Source: Lingula anatina (lineage: Eukaryota > Brachiopoda > Lingulata > Lingulida > Lingulidae). Taken from it: DNA of 64,000 bases. Below the pieces are notes generated by a model. That model saw only the letters and a list, made by a program, of their open reading frames with translations. It was not told where the DNA came from and ran no database searches. The stretch is taken from assembly GCF_001039355.2 (NCBI RefSeq), contig NW_019775907.1, positions 90,781 through 154,780 on the forward strand, in the 5' to 3' direction. Both the position numbers and the translations under genes were made by a program. Shown here in pieces: positions 1-12,343 of the stretch (position 1 is the first letter of the stretch; every line of letters starts with the position of its first letter).

Positions 1-791
1 TTTTTTTTTACCAAAATGACGTTGGTTGAATCTTTGTCACCCAAAAGGACACTTCTTTTAAACATTGCACCCCCCCCCCCCCAAAAAAAAATGCTTGTGG
101 ACCTGTGCCTCCACAGCTAAACTTAAATAATATGAAGGATAATGTTCCACTTCATGTCAAACTGTTATCTGAGACTTGCCTGCTTCAGCAAAAATTACAT
201 TATCATCATATATATATTTAGACCTCAGTACAAGCCAGTTTTATTCTTAAAATACATGCCATCTGAAGCCAGGATTGATCAACCATTGTGGAGATCAGGT
301 GTCAGATGGCTGTAGAAGGTGTCACTCTGCAAGGCAGGCGTGTTATTGTCAGCCATTTTGAGTGACAGTTATGTAACTTATTTATTAAGAGTTAGGGCTT
401 TATATACGTGATTGAGTATGTAATACGACTAGCATTTACAGAAGCAAGAATTGTATTATTTTTTGTGCTTGCTAATATTTTAAACAATAGGCAAAGTGGG
501 AATCTTTTAAACTGAAATGGAGGTGCTTGATGTACAACTCCCAGATAAAAATAGAAAAAAGAAAAAAAATTAAGGTAGAATTTAATTTGGTGCCTGGCAA
601 ATGTTAATAAACAAAGGTTCCATTTAACTTTGAAAGTAGGTTCCACTTTATGAAAGGAACTGCATGATACCAGAGCAGAAATGATTGATAGAAATGTTTT
701 GTGTTACCTGAGTGGACTCCTGATGAGTAAAAATAATATTTGTTTTGACTTGATAAATCATGGACATTTGTGGTAAAGGGAAACAAAGGTG

Positions 792-853
792 ATATGTATA
801 TATATCTATATATACCTATTTATTTGTATTCATATATATATATATATATATAT
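792..853. repeat. AT-rich microsatellite
   Basis: An interrupted run of TA/AT dinucleotides ends in a pure (AT)n tract at about 832-853. Confidence 0.85.
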
Positions 854-3800
854 GTTAATAAATAACTTTGAAGCAGCAGTCAGAAGTGAAATATTCTCCT
901 GAATGTAAGAGCAAGCATGACGAGCTGCATTAGCTAAGAGAAAGAGTCCAAGTTAGGGCAGACATAGCTGAGCTCATCATGAGAAGAGGACATTTTGGAT
1001 ACTTTCTCACATGTTTTTGTCTGGATGTTTGATGTGAAGTGATTTGTTTGTCACAGATGGCCCTGGCAGTTAGACTGACACATGCAAAGACAAGTATATA
1101 AGTGGTTATAAAACTTCATTTAGATTGAGTAGAAAGAAAGGACTATTTATTTTGAGAGTGCTGCTCTTTGAAAAGACTAAATTATTTTTAAAAACCAGCT
1201 GGTTGCACAAGTTGTTATTGTTAACTATTTTAGGTACGTTTGTATAAAGTCTAAAATGTCAAGTAACAGACAAATTTAAATTTACAAGAAAAAAAATGAA
1301 AGTAAGCATGCTACTAGTATATGTAGGTATGTCTTCTGCATTAGGATGATACAAAATGAGGACAAAATTTTTTGTATAGAAATGGTTCTTTATCCTTGTA
1401 ATTTAGGATGAGAGGGTTTCTTTTACTTTAATGCCAATAAACTCTAAAGGATGAGCTGTTAGTGATTAAAATAGATCAGCTCATAAATATATTAGCAACA
1501 AAACTGTGAACACACTCATCCCTTTATTCAATGCTGGCCACAAGTAAGCTGATATGACGCCTCAATCAGGAGGGCGGGGCAGGTCTCAAAGGCCCACTGT
1601 GAAGACATGCTCAGTAATAAAACATGCACATTTTTTTTTGTTGAATTGACCACCTCATTTATCCACTGTCTCTTACTGTGTCTGCTGTCTGCTTGGAATT
1701 CCCCCCTGGTCATTAGAGGGTAAAAGGTTAGACCTGGACATCAACTGCCCACTGGACCCGAGCAGAATTTTTTCCAGGGGCGGAATTTTTAGTAACTGAA
1801 AGCATTAAAATTACAAAAAGGAATGGAGAATTAACTTCAGTTTAATGTGGGGTCATGACAAATGATCAAATTTAATATACATGAAGTTAGGGACAGGTCC
1901 TAGACTGGTCCAGCTGAGTTTTCTGATAAGGGAGTCTGCATTTGTGACATATGGCCATAATAGACTTGTAATGGATACTCAGTCATTTCAAGAGATCTTA
2001 ATGATGTTGAAGACGATATATTGAATCTATATTTGATTTATTTTGTCGCATGAATAGATCCCGATTCAAAAAATAAATAGATGTTATGTAGATGGTATAA
2101 GTAATGAGTTTATCCAGTGTAAAAGTGGGGAACTTGAGTTGAGTCTAATTATTAGATTTGAATGAGGAACTGGTTTTTAAAAAATGTTAAATAAACTTTT
2201 ATAAATGAGGTGTAAAAGACAAATTTGTGTCTTTAGTCAGGAGTATTGACTCATGACTATTCATTTCATTGGTGTCCATGTGATATATCCACAAAGTCTG
2301 TAATTCAGAAGAGACTTGATCCAAAATATTTGGCATAATAATAATTCAATCCTTCCTATGGAATACTCGTTTAATTTCCTTGCATTTGAAAGTTTGCATT
2401 ATGCAGTCTAGATTATATTGAAGTGGGACTTTAGGCTTCTTAATCCCTTGGGGAGAAAAAGTTAAGCAGCTTTCAGAAGGTAAAAAGGTCCAGATGAATA
2501 GAAAGTAAATATCTTTGCAAAAAATCATCATTACCACAAAATAACCACTCATAAATAATGCTCGAATAATTTCCCTGTAAACAAGTGCTTTGTAGCGTTG
2601 CCACTCGGCTGGTTTTTGTTTGTGTCTGTTTTCTTGCATACCTAGCATATCTTATTTATTAGCAAAAGAAAAACTGGTGTTTGAATAACAGCTGAGTAGT
2701 TTCTTTGCAGCCTGCATGTGGACCCTTTTTTCACCTGATAAATAAATGCTTTACAAATCAGCTGGAAGGAGGCAACTGTCGTGTATTCTAAACAAATTCT
2801 GTAGCCATAGTAAGTGCGGTAAAGAAGTGACATGTATGAAGTCAACTCCTAGTGGAACACACAAGTAGGGGGATGTTTTTTCAGACTTATTTTGAAACAG
2901 TACAATAGGACAGCTGCATGTTACACATAGCAAGCTAATGAAATTAAATGGAGGAAGAAAATAAAAGCGTGCACTTTGCTAGAAGGCCAATTGCTTCAGG
3001 GTATTGAAGGATAAAATGCTTTTGTATTGAAATGAGATTGCTATCAAACTTTTTCCCAAAGATCAGAATGACCCAGAGAGATTGTTTGTTTGTGATAGAT
3101 CAGGTTGTATCGTTTGAAATGTGTAAATAATGGCATGATTTTTGTCGAAGCAGGTGTGCGTCTTGGATCATGGACACAATGTGTTATTTTATCCTAATAT
3201 TCCTGACGTCTTGTTGAATGATGGCAAAATGCTTTTTGGCAACACCCAACTTCACAGGTCAAACTAGTACATTGTAGATATTTGACCTGGATATTTTCAG
3301 TTTGTGATTAGGGATAATTCAATCAAAATTGAAGATTTAGATTTCTCTCTATACCCTATGTCAGTCACAAATTTGACTTTAAGTTCCTATTTTAAAAAAG
3401 GTAGGTAAGAAAACTTTTTGATTTTTTTGTGAAATGCAACTTAGTTGGCTAATTTTTAGTAGGCTAATATTTTAGCCCGAAAACTGACTTTAGCCATTTT
3501 GTGAAACAGGCCCCAGAGCAAGGAGTTAGCAAGCAGGACAAGAGAGAGATTAAGAGATTGTGGATAGAAATTATAAAATATAGTCTGTGGAGAGAGTAAT
3601 TTCTAGGCCCAAGGCAGGGCAGGGAAAGAGGGGAGGGGGTTCGAGAGCACCACCCTTTAGGGCAGAAAAGGCCCACTTGGAAACAAAATTTGATTTACTA
3701 CAGGTTATATTTCATCTCTCGTTCAATTTTTTTCAGAAAAAGAAACCCTTTGAAATAGCTGGTAGGTTTGAGTTCAGTGGTCACAGCTGAACTGTTTATC

Positions 3801-4838
3801 CACCTTTCTACTCATTGACCGTCCCTGATGGTCATTGTGCAGCAGACGTACAATGAAACAAGAATTTGTTGATCAAGGTGTTATTGTCTGGCCATCAAGG
3901 GGCCTGGCTGTTGTCATGTATTACCAATGCCCTTGTGGATATTTATGTAACTGACTGAAAATGTGTACAGAAATGAAGAAAAATGTTCACTGTTTTGATC
4001 GTTAATGAGAGGGTGGAGGGGAGGGGGGGGGGTGCTTTTTATGCAGTGCTTAGTTAATGGAGTTACAATTTATGCACAATAAGCTAGGTTCATACATATG
4101 CACAGGCTTCATCATGCAGATTGCGAGTATACGTTTACATCAAAATGTGTTGTAAAATAATCATCAAAAATGAAGAAACTACAGAAAAGCAAATTTCCAT
4201 CTCTAGGCAGATATTTTTGTTGATTCCCCCATCATATTAACCAAACAAGTAATTTTTTTTTTTTTTTTTTTTTTTTGCACTCAGAGATCATTATGTCAAA
4301 GAAAATGATATGTTGACAGTTAGGGTGTCCTTTCAATTCCTGAAAAGAGCGTGCACCTTCTGCAGATATATTACACCTAGTAACATCATAACATGGCTTA
4401 CTTGTCTATTGATGTTATTGGATTGCTGGGCCAAGAAAAAAAAGGCAATCAATTAAAGTTTCTTCTGTTTGGTTTTGCTTTGGCTTACCACAATTCATGT
4501 CAATAATGTGATGTGATCTGATCTAAATAAGATATGAGTAACCATGAGAGATGCTTGAGGGTTTATAAGAGAGAGAAGGTGGAATGAAGGCAATGGGTGT
4601 TGTACATTATTTCAAGAGATAATAAATGTATATACCCTTAAAATAGCATCTGGATGTGATTCCATTCTTTTCTGAAACACTTCAGGCACCAGTTAAGTCT
4701 AATTTTTGATAAGTATTAGTCTTAATTTTTTGTTGCCATTTCATCAACTGACCTCTTTAAATTTTTTTTACAAAGTTCAAATTTGACAAAATTTTAAAGT
4801 CTACATTAACCCTGAGTGAATCAGTAATAGGACATAAT

Positions 4839-4906
4839 TTTTTTTAGCAAATAGGAAGATTAAAAAAAAATATATATATATATTTTTTTAGCAAATAGGA
4901 AGATTA

Positions 4907-4996
<90 letters not shown>

Positions 4997-5015
4997 TTCA
5001 TTCATTCATTCATTG
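4839..5015. repeat. Compound repeat: duplicated 29-bp unit, long (AT)n, then (ATTC)n
   Basis: A unit reading TTTTAGCAAATAGGAAGATT followed by an A run occurs twice, at about 4842-4870 and 4883-4910. It is followed by about 69 bp of pure AT (4924-4992) and five to six ATTC units (about 4992-5014). This is a simple-sequence array with an embedded direct duplication and no coding content. Confidence 0.9.
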
Positions 5016-8000
5016 TTTGTGTAATTTTCTAAAGATTAAAATTTTCCCTAAAGGAGGTCCTGGACTTCCCCTGTTTATCATGGCATAGAGAGAGTGTATT
5101 AACCAACCTGTCCCCTGGACACAGCTGACAGAGCAGGGAAGAATATGTGGCCTTGTGTAATATTAGTCTTTTACTGTGCAGGAGGTGGAAAGAGAGAAGC
5201 AACAATGAAAGTTTCTTTAACCTGCTGTGACACAGGGGTGTCTGAAAGTCTGTGGACACTTGGGATTGTATTTTTAGGTATTTTCTTGAAATTTATAAGA
5301 CAATAAGTTTTTTTTTTAATTTTATTTTCCTTTTTTTTAAACTTAAAATGCTGTCTACATAGTGTTTATCATAGAGATTCAGAGGGAAAATGTTCAAAAA
5401 TTTGTAAGGGATGCAGTTGGATAGGATTTAGGTGAAAGTAAAAAAAAAGTGGGTGAAATTTGAATGAAGATAGTTTGAAACTTTTTGACACTCTCTGTCA
5501 ATAAATGACAGGTCCAAGGAGATTATCAAATGGCATACATTGTGTTAGGATTTCAATAGTGTATGTGCACAGACTTGTAAAATGATCAAACCGGTTGCCA
5601 TTTAATTTGTTATCCTAATGAAAGGTGTATATAACCAGTTACAGTAGACTTACCTGTATCTGGGTGGATGCCACCTATCTCACATAACCTCGACATAAAT
5701 GTTATTTTTTCTTTTTCAAATATTATTTGTACTATTATAGTTCATTAAAGAAGGATGTTATACTTGTCTTCTCCATTTTTCTATTTCTATTATTTAGTGC
5801 CATATTTTTTATTGCTTCAACCCTTGTTTTTATAATATGATTAAAAACAAGCTTGATTGGACAAATGATTTAGAACCTATACAGAACCTATACACATTCG
5901 TGCATGATTTAGATCCAAGTCTGTGCTCCTGTTCAATAAATCTATTAAAAGTATTTGCAGGAGGTTTAAACCATGCGCCTGGGGTCTCTTGCTGCCTCTG
6001 TTTTAATCTGAAGGTTAGGGTCCCATGTTGACAAAACTGTTCCATACTTCTCCTGTATTGACCTGCTATTGGCTAAAGATTAACCTGAAAGTAATTACAA
6101 GCCAGGAATTTGATTGAACTAACCTCACGCTGAGAAGGTAAACTAAGTAAAGGTATGTTCACAACTTATCCAACTTAGACTGGTAGTAGTTGTGGCCCAA
6201 ATGACCTGATTACGTAGATTCCCATGTCAAGATGATAAATCCCGTAGCCAACAGAACAAATGTTTGCTGCTGTTAGTATCATTTTGAATTATATGGACTT
6301 GGTGATGATCAAGGTTTGCATGTAGTGCAACAGGCAGTTTTGCACCCATTTTGTCATTTTACGTTTTTTATCGACAGTGGAGCAGCAAATATTTACAGTG
6401 CATTTATTTGTTGGCAAGTGACTATAAACTTCCTTCAGGGCTGGCTTACATGAAGACAGGCTAAGATCGAAGATATCATCAGACATATTCCCTTTTTTTC
6501 AACCAAATTCATACCATGCTTTCTGTTTGGATACAATAGGCTGTGAAGTAGAAATTGAAAACATGTTCGTCATATCTGTCTGTTAAGGAGAGTAGTGTAT
6601 CTGTCAGGAAAACTGCAGTGGTAAGAGTAGCTCAGGTGTCATGCCACTGTGTAATTAGGGTGTCTGTGGTATTGTGTGTGTCATGTGTGGGGCAGGTGGC
6701 TTTACTGGCTACTTGTGCCATAAAAGCCTCAGACAAATTGCTTAACAGTTAGACAGACGAAGTGAGCTTGTCATAGATATGAGTATGTCTTGTCTTTGAA
6801 CTTGAAAGGGAAGTGGTGATGGTGACATTTTTAGTTAATAATGGGGTTTAAATGCACAGTTTGAATTAAATTGGTATTTTCTGTTGTATATTAATTGGGA
6901 AATATTTTTTGACAAGAATGTATTTTTTTAACTGTAATTATGATATTTAGTTTTCATTTATCACAATTTTCACTGATAAATCTTAGCTGACAGAATTTCG
7001 AGTGAAGTTCTAGTTAAGTACCTGTGCGTGCTTCTTAACACTAGTTATAGATTTAATAGCATTTAACATTCCTCCGTGCCTGGCCAGGGGTACTTGTGTG
7101 TCCTTCTTAATCTAATTATAAGCTAGAAGCAATGCTGTGGTCAGTATTTGCTGTAAAAAAAGCTATGTGTTTAAATCAATCCACCTGTGACATTCCTCTA
7201 TAAGTTAACATACCTGCAACCACATTGTATTGAAAATGAACAAAACCAATTCACAGTCTGGAAATGTTTCAGAATAGCATGCCCAGCAAGCTCCATTGCA
7301 TGATAAGCTGCCTCACAGTTTATGGAAATTTAGGCTTTTGTTTGATATACGTCAGTCTCCATTGTTGTTAAATATTTACTGACACAAATGAAATGAGCTA
7401 TGCAGATCTGCCTGGTTGTGTTTACAATCCATGCAGGTGTACTAACCAGGAAAACAAAAAACCTCTCACCTTTACCTTGAAGGGACTTCATACATGTGAC
7501 CGTCAATCGGCTCACACTGAGGCTCTGCTGTTTGCCGTCTGCCTTTGGATTAAGCAGGCTCTAGAGACAGACGTTGGCTTTCAAGCTGTTTTAAGGTATG
7601 AATGTTCATCTGTTTTGTTACACATAAGTAATTTAGAGGTTATGGTTGTAAGTATTATGTGTCTTTGTGGTGAGGTTTTGTTTATGGTGGCACAGCCTCC
7701 ATAGGAACAACAGGTGATTACCTGCTCACTTTGGCTGGTAAGATGGTAGATGTTTACGCAGGGCTGGCCCGGTGAGCAAAAGAGTTTATAATTTACCTTT
7801 AATTTCTTTCAAGTTTTTTGTCTCCCAATTTATGCTTTATTGAAATGATGGCCAATACAAGAGTTGGTCCTGTAATTGTATATGTACATAATGTGACAGC
7901 AACAATTGAAAACGTGCTGAATTTAAGATTAAAGAGTGGTTGGCAGAAAATAGAAAGTTTGACTGTTGATTGGGAAGTTCCACCTACAGCTCTATGTACC

Positions 8001-11000
8001 CATGTTAACCACAACACACCTGGAACATGTGTTAAGCATTGCTTGACATTAATTTAAAGATGATAAGCTGTGGACTGAAATAAGGAGTTAAACTGGAGGG
8101 GTTTTACCCACAGGCTTGCAGACATATTTTGTCAAACACAGGTGTTTAGCAGAAGTTGACATCAAAGACTTGTGCAGGGTTAGCTGTGGACAGATAGCAA
8201 GATGGCTGCCAGTGTCACCTGCAGCTTACATGCTGTGTTTATCACAATTATACTTTATGTAACTGGTGGGCACAGCCAAGTGACATTTAAGACTAAGAGA
8301 GAACTTCATATTTTTGCTTTTGAAGGAGTTGTGTGTTGGCATAGAGGAAGATGGCTGGTTAATGGTGAGAAACATGTACCGAGTAGCTTTTGAATGTCGT
8401 CTTTATCGTGGGATATGAAATGTCTTAAATTGAGCTTATTAGGATGCAAAAAATAGACAAGACCTACATTTTTCTAAATTTTTTTTATAGAAAACACTGT
8501 AATGGAATGTTAATCCAAACCATTACCACGGGTGTTTTATATCCTGTTTCTATTGATACTGTGCAGGAGCAAAATGGTGTCAGTCTCTGTCAGTTTCAGT
8601 ACATAACTTTTCAGTGTCATTGGCGGTAGGATTGGCATTTAATTCAACATTTACTGTGACATGACCACTGATTGACCTCTGACTATTGTGTCATATGAAA
8701 GAAATAATGGACCAGTCATTACTTATGTTGACTTGGTCGATTATTGCAGGTTTATTTTGCCACCCTTATACAATTATGATCGACACCGGGGCTATCTGCT
8801 GCTTACCACAAGCACGTCTTGTACTCACATTTTCTGATGTCTCTCCCTTTTTTCAAAGATGCAGTGTAAAATATTCCCACGGAAAGCCAAACCCTGAATG
8901 GACATCACAACTGGTGACTTACTGACATTTTGTCTTTCACTTATTTTGATAATATATGATTTTATGTGCACTATAAAAAAGTCATCCATTAACTCATTTT
9001 ATTTTTCCCATTGGCCTTTGAATGGGACAATTTCAACTAAAAAAAAAAAAAAAATGCGCCTGATGGAATTTGCCTTCTTCATTACTTCAATTAATCACAA
9101 TCTTTGGCATTCTTGTTCAGAAGCAATATTTAGTTTATTAAGGAATTCCTATGAATATTTCATAAGACCTTCATCAGGATTTCCAATGCATGGTGAATAC
9201 TAATGTGCATGTTAAAGATTGCTGGCATGTTTCTTGTATGTTTTCAGTGGTAGAAGGTTTTTTTGCCTTATATGATGTGAAGTGTCTGGTACGGTCTCGT
9301 TCTACTTTAGTCATGTTGAAGAAAAAAATATAAGAAGAAAAATCACAATGATACTGATATTAAATACAGTTCTTTCACCACTTATCTGCTGTTTTTAATT
9401 TGAGATTTTGGTAGGGCGGAGCAGGGTGTGGTAGGGTAGAGGATTACCCCCGTGTTGACATTACGTCATATTGGTGTGAAAGATATACAACAGTTTTGAT
9501 AATGCAAATGACATAAGGCTTTAGTAAGAACATTGTGCAACCAAATACTACCATCTCATAAATCCCAATCTGTGATCCTTATTTTATGGTTGGAGTAAAG
9601 CTGATATGTTATCTTCACAACAGGTGTATCGACACTGATCAAATAGGTAATAGTTTGCAGAGAGCTTTTCACTGCAAATAGAAAGGCAGATAACTCATTA
9701 CTGTTATTGCCTCCTTTTTTATTATTCCTATGTTGGTACTCACTTAGTGAGGGTTTTAACTGTTTTGTATTTTGCGTTTTGGTATTTTCGTTTTCTGTTT
9801 TGGTGAAGATTAAAAAAAAAACAGGCTTTAGTGCACTTTCACTTGCACTTTCAGTTTTTTTTATCTTAATTACCCTTGTGTACCTGATCTTATGCAGTCA
9901 AAACACTGTGCTTTGGAGACTATTGGTGAAGACTTGGGTTGTAAATTACACATGTAATCTTTAGATTTGATGTTATGGTTATTATTGTGGCAATCGCAGT
10001 TTTATATGATGGATATCTTTAAAGAATCTAATTGCTTTAATAAAAAAGTTGGCCCTTTTAATTGTTCCTTTTTTAATTTGGCAATCTGAAAGCTCTCCAC
10101 TTCTGTCTCTCGCAATTCCTGGCTGCGATCTCTTATAAGCAGCTTCAGTTGTCTCTTAATAATGAAATACATACATTGCAAGCAGATTTTCAAAGTTTTT
10201 AAGAACAGTTTGGAAGGTGATAATTTAATCTTGTTTCCCTAGAGCATAGATGCATGGAAAAATGTTATTGTATAATACCTGCATGTGGAGTTTGTTATTT
10301 TCATTTGTAATTGTTATCCATGTTTTGTCAAGACAGTCCATCTTTGTTGGGCCCTGGGCTTTGGATTTGTATGTGTTCCGCAAGTGTCAACTTGCTTTCA
10401 TAGGTAATCAATAGAGAGCCGTCATTGGAATGTGGATCAATAAGCATTACAGTAGACAGGCATGCACTTATTCGCGCAAATGTCTGCAATTTCATGTAAT
10501 GGCACATTCTGATAGACCCATGTTTTGCTGAACTAGGTAAGTGATTGTGTAGGACAGTTTTTATAACTTCATGTGAAAAGTGCGTGGACATATTATATGT
10601 TGTTTGCTAGTTTAGAATAAGGCAGGGGATGGTTCTTCATTATTTTCCCTTAAAATGAACAATGGTTACTATTAGATACATATTTCACACCATTCGCTGT
10701 TTGTAGGTAGTTCATATTTATTGTACATTGCTGTTATTCATTGATTGTGCTAATGATTGCAAGCTATGCCCTTATTAAAAAAATAACAAAAGCAGTGATG
10801 TTTTTCATTGATGGTGCTTATAATTGTAAATTCCACAGCTATGCTCTTATTTAAAACAAGTGATGTTACTGGTGCTTATTTCCTTTATGTCAACTTTTTA
10901 CCTGTTTCTTTAGGTAAACTTTATTGATGCTATTGATGGGAGCATGATGACCTGTCCACAGACTGGTGTCAAGTTAGGACGCTGCTAAATATAGCACCTG

Positions 11001-11338
11001 TTTTCACCTGTGCTTGGTGATTAAGACCATTGTTTTGATTAAATGTGTTGACCTATTGACCTTGACATTTTTCTAGAATGGTGCATTGTTGGTTTGATTC
11101 AAATTTATGGTTTGTGTTGATGTTTTGTATTGGTTTTTGTTCTGGACGATAAAACCTTGATTATTATGAAACATCAGTAGTATATTTTCTTGATTTAAAA
11201 AAAATCTTTAACTGCCATGCTCTATTTTTTTCTTTTCTTTAATCCAAAAATGTACTCGGCAAATACCCATTGCAATGATTTACTTCCCCTCCTTATGTAA
11301 CACCCTGTTTTTAACAGACATGGTAGATGACACCATTT

Positions 11339-11475
11339 GATTTATGAGGCCCTCAGGGTTATAGCAAGTGGTATCAAAGGGTGAGCCCTTTTTTTTTTCT
11401 GAAAAAGTGGAACTTTTTACCACAACCTAAATCAAATTTTAACTCAGGATGGACCTTTCTCATACCCCCTCCCCC
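11339..11475. repeat. Diverged relative of the CCCGTAGCC-ended short element
   Basis: The internal motif TTTTCTGAAAAAGTGGAACT, and a later ATGGACCTTTCTC, closely match the interior of the 166-bp element at 60.61-60.78 kb. That element has the same motif with GGACC and then ATGGACCTTTACC. The ends are too diverged to define here. It is probably an old copy of the same non-autonomous element. Confidence 0.5.
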
Positions 11476-12233
11476 TGCCTACCGACCTGTTACTGGTGAT
11501 ACATATATGAGGAAAACATCACAGACAAGCCTCTGACACCCAGGGTACAGTGAAATTAATCAGAGAATGCTCAAACAGGTTCTCCTTTAACCTGAGAAAA
11601 CTCTGACACCGTATAGTACCAGCATTTGAGATATGGTGCACTTTCCGGCAGAGACAAAGATTACAAAATATTTATTGTATCGATGACATTGTCACTGACA
11701 GAAGTTAATTGAAAATGATGACTTTTTTACATGTAGCCTTAAAGCCGTAGGAGGTACAATTTTTTGGTTTTAGAAATGGGTTTGGATGTAGTAAACAGAA
11801 TGGTCTTGTATTTGGAAAGGGAGTAACATTCTTCTGCTTGGAATGCATTTTGCAATTTGAATATAACTCAAACAGCAGTTTTACATTCTTTGGCTTTATT
11901 GATGAGTTAAGGGTATCACCAGATATATCTCTTTCCTATATTGTAAGGAATTTTGATGGAATATCTATAAATGAATCAAAATTTGACATGAATTCCACAG
12001 CAGATGTTACTTGCTCTGCCATGAAATCACTTCTAACTTATTAATTTATTTAGGCAGATAGAATTATTACATGGTGGTACATATTTATCATTTCCATTCT
12101 TCTCAATAGATTTTTTTTCAGCACAAGATACTTAAGATAACAGATGTTTGATGCCATCCAGATAGGTGAATGCTACATGAAATTTAAAAAAAAACACCAC
12201 CATATTTAGATATATTAACTTTTATTTTTGCAG

Positions 12234-12343
12234 GACAACTTGAACGTGTTCTTGGAAGCTTGTGAAGAACAAGTTGGACTGAAAAATTCACAACTCTTCA
12301 ACCCCAGTGAGCTTCAAGATTTGTCCACAAGAGCAATTGCTGA
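12234..12343 (+). CDS. LMO7-like exon 1 (first visible): CH domain middle
   Basis: This 110-nt exon follows a TTTTATTTTTGCAG acceptor and ends before GTAAGTC. It translates in phase 0 to residues 1-36 and the first two bases of codon 37. It contains NLNVFLEACEE, then GLKNSQLFNPSELQDLSTR, the CH segment in which LMO7/LIMCH1 proteins have D-N-x-FL-C, GL-x-QLFxPxDLQDLSNR. The leading GAC implies that an earlier exon ended in phase 0. The match to this CH subtype is strong even though only half of the fold is visible. Confidence 0.93.

Larger units (their letters stand above)
1..12233 (+). other. Upstream intron of the LMO7-like gene (or 5' flank); no gene recognised
   Basis: The first visible coding exon enters mid-CH-domain in phase 0, so at least one coding exon must precede it. 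I found no exon here encoding the missing CH N-terminal half (conserved W, and an LENG-LLC-like motif) with a phase-0 donor. The stretch is AT-rich and stop-rich. It contains homopolymers (C then A runs near 70-91, G run near 4020-4032, T run near 4252-4276), AT and ATTC microsatellites, and a diverged piece of a short transposon near 11.34-11.47 kb. Short open frames do not resemble known proteins. Confidence 0.6.

Noticed and set aside
3737-3761. Exon-like 25-nt segment KKKPFEIA between TTTTTTTCAG and GTAGGT
   Set aside because: To join exon 1 in phase 0 it must be read in a frame that contains a stop, and it does not resemble CH sequence.
8567-8629. EQNGVSLCQF, reminiscent of the LENG-LLC motif of the missing CH half
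   Set aside because: The sequence before and after it (no conserved Trp, no PG-x-I-x-K-I-N) does not fit a CH domain, and no phase-0 donor follows.
8767-8850. IDTGA motif, as in retroelement aspartic proteases
   Set aside because: The motif stands alone in a 79-codon frame with no other protease, reverse transcriptase or LTR features nearby.
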